DNA of 11,774 nucleotides from Brachionus plicatilis (Eukaryota > Rotifera > Eurotatoria > Ploima > Brachionidae): positions 56,766 through 68,539 of the forward strand of contig QEOQ01000088.1 in NCBI GenBank assembly GCA_010279815.1, written 5' to 3'. Under the pieces are notes generated by a model. That model was not told the origin of the DNA. It did no database searches and saw only the letters and a program-made list of their open reading frames with translations. How positions within the stretch are numbered: position 1 is the stretch's first letter; every line of letters begins with the position of its first letter. Positions 9,155 to 11,774 of this stretch are shown in pieces. The position numbers and the translations under genes were made by a program.

Positions 9155-9245
9155 TTATTATTATTATTATAAAAAAGCTACAGCAAGACTAGCTTGCGGA
9201 GTCGTCCTACATGAGAGGTCGCCTATGGTAGCTCGTTGCACATAA
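9155..9245 (-). mobile_element. Probable 3' tail of a non-LTR retrotransposon ending in (TAA)n
   Basis: On the minus strand a GC-richer block (about 9245 down to 9177) leads into a short T run (9171-9176 region) and then a TAA microsatellite at 9155-9170. That is how many jockey/CR1-like LINEs end. It is in the right orientation to be the 3' end of the retrotransposon whose coding part lies at 10094-10853, with the Merlin element inserted between them. The stop of the decayed frame at 9150 lies just outside the tail. Linking the two LINE parts is inference from order and strand. Confidence 0.5.
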
Positions 9246-9275
9246 TGAGATGAAACACTGATAGAAATATGCAAT

Positions 9276-9283
9276 AAAAATTT
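9276..9283 (+). repeat. Target-site duplication of the Merlin element (left)
   Basis: AAAAATTT immediately outside the GGCATATG terminus, identical to 10009-10016. Confidence 0.85.
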
Positions 9284-10008
9284 GGCATATGTCTGATATG
9301 TGAACTATAGATCACAAATTATGTGAACTAAAAATTATGTGCACTCTCTCGAATAATAGTACACGAAAAAGCGTGAACTGAAAATTATGTGATCTTTTCA
9401 GTGCACATAATTTTAATTTATTTGAAAAAAGCAAATTTAGTCTCTTCTGTTGTTTTTATAATGAACTCTAATTTGAACGTCGATGAACTAGACTATGTTC
9501 ACCAATTTCGAAAGATCGGTATTCTATCGAATAAAATTGTTCAAGTTGTAACTCCGAATTAAAAATAGTGAAACGCAAGCGAAACAAAGACGGTCGAAGT
9601 TTACTTTCTGCTCGGTGTAAGAACTCAAAATGTCAAAAATTTTCAAGTATTCACAAGGAATCATTTTTTAGTTTGTTTCGTAAACCGATGTTATTCATAT
9701 AAGAAATCATCAAGTATTGGGCTGTTCAGTTGACCATATCGAAAACAAGTGACTTGATTAAAATTATCGAAAATGCTGAAAATGATTCCAAGTATATCGT
9801 TTCAAATTGAAACACTGTGATACTTTTTTTTCTAAATTAACACTTTCTAAATTTAATTTTACCTAATAAACACTTTAATTTTCAATAAAGTTCACGTATT
9901 AATTATCAGTTCACGTTTTTTTTTGTCTATAAATTTTCGTGCACTTAGTTCACCTATCAACTTTAAGAAAGTGCACATAATTTTCAGTTCACATATCAGA
10001 CATATGCC
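9284..10008. mobile_element. Merlin-superfamily DNA transposon, internally deleted
   Basis: The element has perfect 23-bp terminal inverted repeats (GGCATATGTCTGATATGTGA... at 9284-9306 and 9986-10008) and a perfect 8-bp target duplication AAAAATTT on both sides (9276-9283 and 10009-10016). A GG start and an 8-9 bp duplication are characteristic of Merlin. The interior encodes a relic of the N-terminal zinc-binding part of an IS1016/ISXO2-type transposase (9461-9810), which independently supports the assignment. The ends contain repeated GTGAACT/AGTTCAC and GTGCAC motifs, at least three on the left and four on the right, likely subterminal binding sites. At 725 bp it is too short for a full transposase and lacks the DDE region. 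It appears to have inserted into the 3' region of a non-LTR retrotransposon. Confidence 0.85.
9461..9810 (+). pseudogene. Merlin transposase N-terminal relic (IS1016/ISXO2-type)
   Basis: From the ATG at 9461 the frame reads MNSNLNVDELDYVHQFRKIG and stops at 9560-9562. In a second frame it resumes as IVKRKRNKDG, then RCKNSKCQKFSS with a C-X4-C pair, then KESFFSLFRKPML. A TAA at 9700-9702 interrupts it, and the same frame goes on as IIKYWAVQLTISKTSDLIKI to the TGA at 9808-9810. This order (basic KR-x-K segment, zinc-binding cysteines followed by S-x(6)-FF, then a K/Y-W-x(2)-Q/G-x-S-x-S helix-turn region) matches the DNA-binding N-terminal part of Merlin and IS1595-group transposases. One frameshift near 9557-9562 and one in-frame stop make it non-functional as read. 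The DDE catalytic domain that should follow is absent; the sequence turns into AT-rich terminal DNA. The identification comes from recognised motifs, not a database search. Confidence 0.75.
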
Positions 10009-10016
10009 AAAAATTT
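10009..10016 (+). repeat. Target-site duplication of the Merlin element (right)
   Basis: AAAAATTT immediately outside the CATATGCC terminus, identical to 9276-9283. Confidence 0.85.
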
Positions 10017-10093
10017 TAGGGTTAAAAAAAGTTAAATAATTTTAGCAAGAATAAAAAAATAGAACGAATAAATAATAAAATTGTTTGTGGTGC
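10017..10093 (-). other. AT-rich 3' untranslated part of the retrotransposon
   Basis: This lies between the stop codon of the LINE ORF and the Merlin target duplication. On the minus strand it would be 3' UTR, continuing after the Merlin insertion at about 9275 and ending in the TAA repeat at 9155. No motif stands out. Confidence 0.4.
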
Positions 10094-10853
10094 CTATGGA
10101 ACGGTAGTTTGGGTACAAGACCGGAAGGCGTCGTATCGGTTCTTGAACTGGTTTACCGAGGTGGCGTTGACGACGGAGGCAGGCAGGGCGTTCCATTCAT
10201 TAACCACTCTGTTCGTGAAAGTATTGGCTCTTTGAAGACACTTGATAGAGGCCTGGCCGGACAGTCTTCTCGCATGACCTCTGATTCCTCTGGCCGGTCC
10301 GGTGAGGGAGAGTGAGTTTGCTAGAACCGGTGGATTCACCCATTCAACTTCGTTGATGCCATTGGCGAGCTTAAACATCTGGATCAGGTCTCTACGTACC
10401 CGGCGCTCGTGGAGGGAAGTAAGACCTAAGACGGCAAGGCGATCTTCGTAACGCCAGTTCTTGATACGGGGCACCAGTTTGGTGGCCCTCCTCTGCACCT
10501 GTTCCAGCATCTTGGCGTCTTTCTTGCTAGGGGGGACCAGACAACAGCGGCGTATTCCAGGTAGGGTCTAACATAGGCACATTAGAGGGTCCTGCACGTA
10601 TCTAAGGTCCAGAACCTGAAAGATCTCTTCAACTGGCCGAGTATTCCTGTGGCTCAGTTGACTTGATTTTTAAAATGGTTAGAAAATTTTAAGTTACGTG
10701 CGAATGTGACTCCTAAATCGTTTTCGGTGTCGACGAGGGCGAGCGCGCTCCTGGAATCATCCTCACCCATATGTAGTCAGGCAGTGCATAGTTGATCTTG
10801 CCGGACTTGCTGAAATCCATTGCCTTACATTTGCTCACATTGAAGAAAATTTG
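10094..10853 (-). pseudogene. 5'-truncated non-LTR retrotransposon, C-terminal end of the reverse transcriptase ORF
   Basis: Read on the minus strand, the sequence opens with FFNVSKCKAMDFSKSGKINY, continues with DLGVTFARNLKFSNHF, then ILGQLKRSFRFW, YVRPYLEYAAVVWSP and LEQVQRRATKLVPRI, and ends with NRVVNEWNALPASVVNATSV near the TAG at 10094-10096. These blocks in this order are diagnostic of the region after the reverse transcriptase active site in jockey/CR1-like LINEs of animals. The polymerase FADD motif and the endonuclease are missing, so the copy is 5'-truncated at about 10853. Lesions on the way: a frame change near 10765-10790, in-frame TGA at 10654-10656, in-frame TAA at 10582-10584, and a one-base shortfall in the six-G run at 10530-10535. 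Only the last 138 codons (from 10510) are open. It is much richer in G and C than its surroundings. Confidence 0.88.
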
Positions 10854-11026
10854 TATAAGCAAACGAATTCCAAGAATAATTTTGCCTAAATAAATATTTT
10901 TTCATTTTTTTAAACAATATTCTAAATATTTTTTAGTGATCAATCTATTTTTTGATTAGTTTATTCAAATTTGGATTTTTTAAACTTTTTTTTCTATTTT
11001 CAATAAAATACCCTGTCAAGTTAAAG
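10854..11026. other. AT-rich spacer; nothing recognised
   Basis: The composition switches sharply from the GC-rich retrotransposon back to AT-rich sequence here, which helps to place its 5' truncation point. I see no gene or structured repeat. Confidence 0.5.
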
Positions 11027-11034
11027 GTTTATAC
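11027..11034 (+). repeat. hAT MITE target-site duplication (left)
   Basis: GTTTATAC directly outside the CAGAG terminus, identical to 11117-11124. Confidence 0.88.
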
Positions 11035-11116
11035 CAGAGTTGTTTAAAAGTCCCAAAAAAAAGTCCAAGTCCGGACTTGGACTTGACTTGAGACTTGTGA
11101 CTTTTAAACAACTCTG
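11035..11116. mobile_element. Minimal 82-bp hAT-type MITE
   Basis: Perfect 18-bp inverted termini CAGAGTTGTTTAAAAGTC (11035-11052) and the complement at 11099-11116 are flanked by a perfect 8-bp duplication GTTTATAC (11027-11034 and 11117-11124). The CAGAG start and the duplication, which fits the hAT consensus nTnnnnAn, point to the hAT superfamily. The centre holds a perfect 24-bp palindrome at 11061-11084 (half-site AAGTCCAAGTCC) followed by further AAGTC/GACTT repeats, so almost the whole element can fold into a hairpin. It has no coding capacity and must have been moved by a transposase encoded elsewhere. Confidence 0.9.
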
Positions 11117-11124
11117 GTTTATAC
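11117..11124 (+). repeat. hAT MITE target-site duplication (right)
   Basis: GTTTATAC directly outside the CTCTG terminus, identical to 11027-11034. Confidence 0.88.
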
Positions 11125-11177
11125 CATGATCTCTAAAAGTTCGTATTTTCTTTACTTTTAGTTTTGTACAAGGTACA

Positions 11178-11325
11178 GTATTGATTTGAGACGATGTTTT
11201 TGGTAATTTTTACGGAAATTTAAGTAAAGTTACGAAAAAAGTAGTAATTAAGGTAATTTTACGAAAATTTAAGAAATTTATCTGAAAATTTCCGAAAAAT
11301 TAATTACTACTTTTCTAATCAATAC
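11178..11325. repeat. Nested inverted and direct repeats with TTACG motifs
   Basis: Arms AAAAGTAGTAATTA (11237-11250) and its complement (11301-11314) form a stem with a loop of about 50 bases. Outside it GTATTGATT (11178-11186) pairs with AATCAATAC (11317-11325). In addition GGTAATTTTTACGGAAATTT (from 11202) and GGTAATTTTACGAAAATTTA (from 11252) are near-identical direct repeats. This looks like a degenerate foldback element; no clean target duplication was found. Confidence 0.55.
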
Positions 11326-11450
11326 TAGATTTTATCTCAACAGTTAATACAGTGTTTCTATAAATGGTAATTCATAGGCTAAATTACGTAATTATTTATT
11401 AATTTTGGTAAACTTACGTAATCTTAAGTGAACATAAGTCGTTAAGGATA

Positions 11451-11757
11451 TGTAATTTTACGAAAAATTGCGTAAGCCACCTTGAGCTCTAAAATTAGCT
11501 TTTTTTCCAAAATATAAAATTAATTTTTTTTGAAAAATTAGAAAAAATTTCAACATTCCTTACAGTTTCTCACTCAATTTCACTTAAGATTAAAAATTTT
11601 CTGGTAAAATTTGGAAAAATTTTGTAATTAAAAAATCATCGCCAATTTTACATTTTTCTTACCAATATCTAAATTTTTTTGTCTTTAATAATTTTGGAAT
11701 AATTTTTCTAAAAGTTTCCTATTTTAATGTAAGCTTACGTAATTTTTCGCAAAATTA
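11451..11757. repeat. Inverted repeat pair (26-bp arms), possible small element
   Basis: The plus-strand segment starting GTAATTTTACGAAAAATTGC at 11451 and the reverse complement of 11732-11757 match at 24 of 26 positions. Both arms contain CGTAAGC/GCTTACG. The interval of about 300 bp is MITE-sized, but I could not define flanking duplications. The motif composition links it to the repeats at 11178-11325 and 8127-8211. Confidence 0.5.
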
Positions 11758-11774
11758 CAAATTAGCATATTCTG

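Noticed and set aside
9177..9245. Possible tRNA or small structured RNA in a GC-richer block
   Set aside because: No B-box (GGTTCGAANCC type) or cloverleaf arms could be assembled, and the position before (TAA)n fits a LINE 3' end better.
10085..10315. 76-codon plus-strand open frame
   Set aside because: It is the antisense shadow of the retrotransposon ORF, which has clear family motifs on the other strand.

Overview
The window is strongly AT-rich, mostly non-coding animal-type DNA. It has a spliced nuclear-receptor exon, long intergenic or intronic stretches full of A and T runs, and a dense collection of transposable-element remains. Nothing looks bacterial: there are no operons, no ribosome-binding sites and no long uninterrupted genes. 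A small invertebrate with a compact AT-rich genome (a rotifer, flatworm or similar) fits best, but the clade is a guess.

Layout. Positions 1-3074 are probably the first coding intron of the receptor gene. They contain one MITE-like inverted-repeat element (1555-1795) with a GC-rich core. Positions 3075-3377 (minus strand) are a coding exon for the N-terminus and first zinc finger of a nuclear receptor, ending at a GTGAGT splice donor. Positions 3378-5785, upstream of that gene, hold no recognisable gene. From 5786 to 11116 the sequence is largely mobile DNA: an 805-bp element with roughly 180-240 bp inverted arms and TA flanks (5786-6590); a 942-bp element whose ends are packed with GTGACCA/TGGTCAC motifs and which carries a broken C2H2 zinc-finger gene (6984-7925); a decayed coding-like stretch of unknown identity (8575-9150); a 5'-truncated non-LTR retrotransposon read on the minus strand (about 9155-10853); a 725-bp Merlin element with a perfect 8-bp target duplication (9284-10008), apparently sitting inside the retrotransposon's 3' region; and an 82-bp hAT MITE with a perfect 8-bp target duplication (11035-11116). 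The right end (11178-11757) is a cluster of inverted repeats rich in TTACG/CGTAA.

Only the receptor exon appears to be a live host gene here. The zinc-finger ORF and the Merlin ORF share a pattern: each is a small frameshifted remnant containing a zinc-binding, putatively DNA-binding domain without a catalytic domain, and each lies between arms full of short repeated palindromic motifs that could be binding sites. Two of the frameshifts (7-A run in the zinc-finger gene, 6-G run in the retrotransposon) are single-base shortfalls in homopolymers, so assembly error must be excluded before calling decay.
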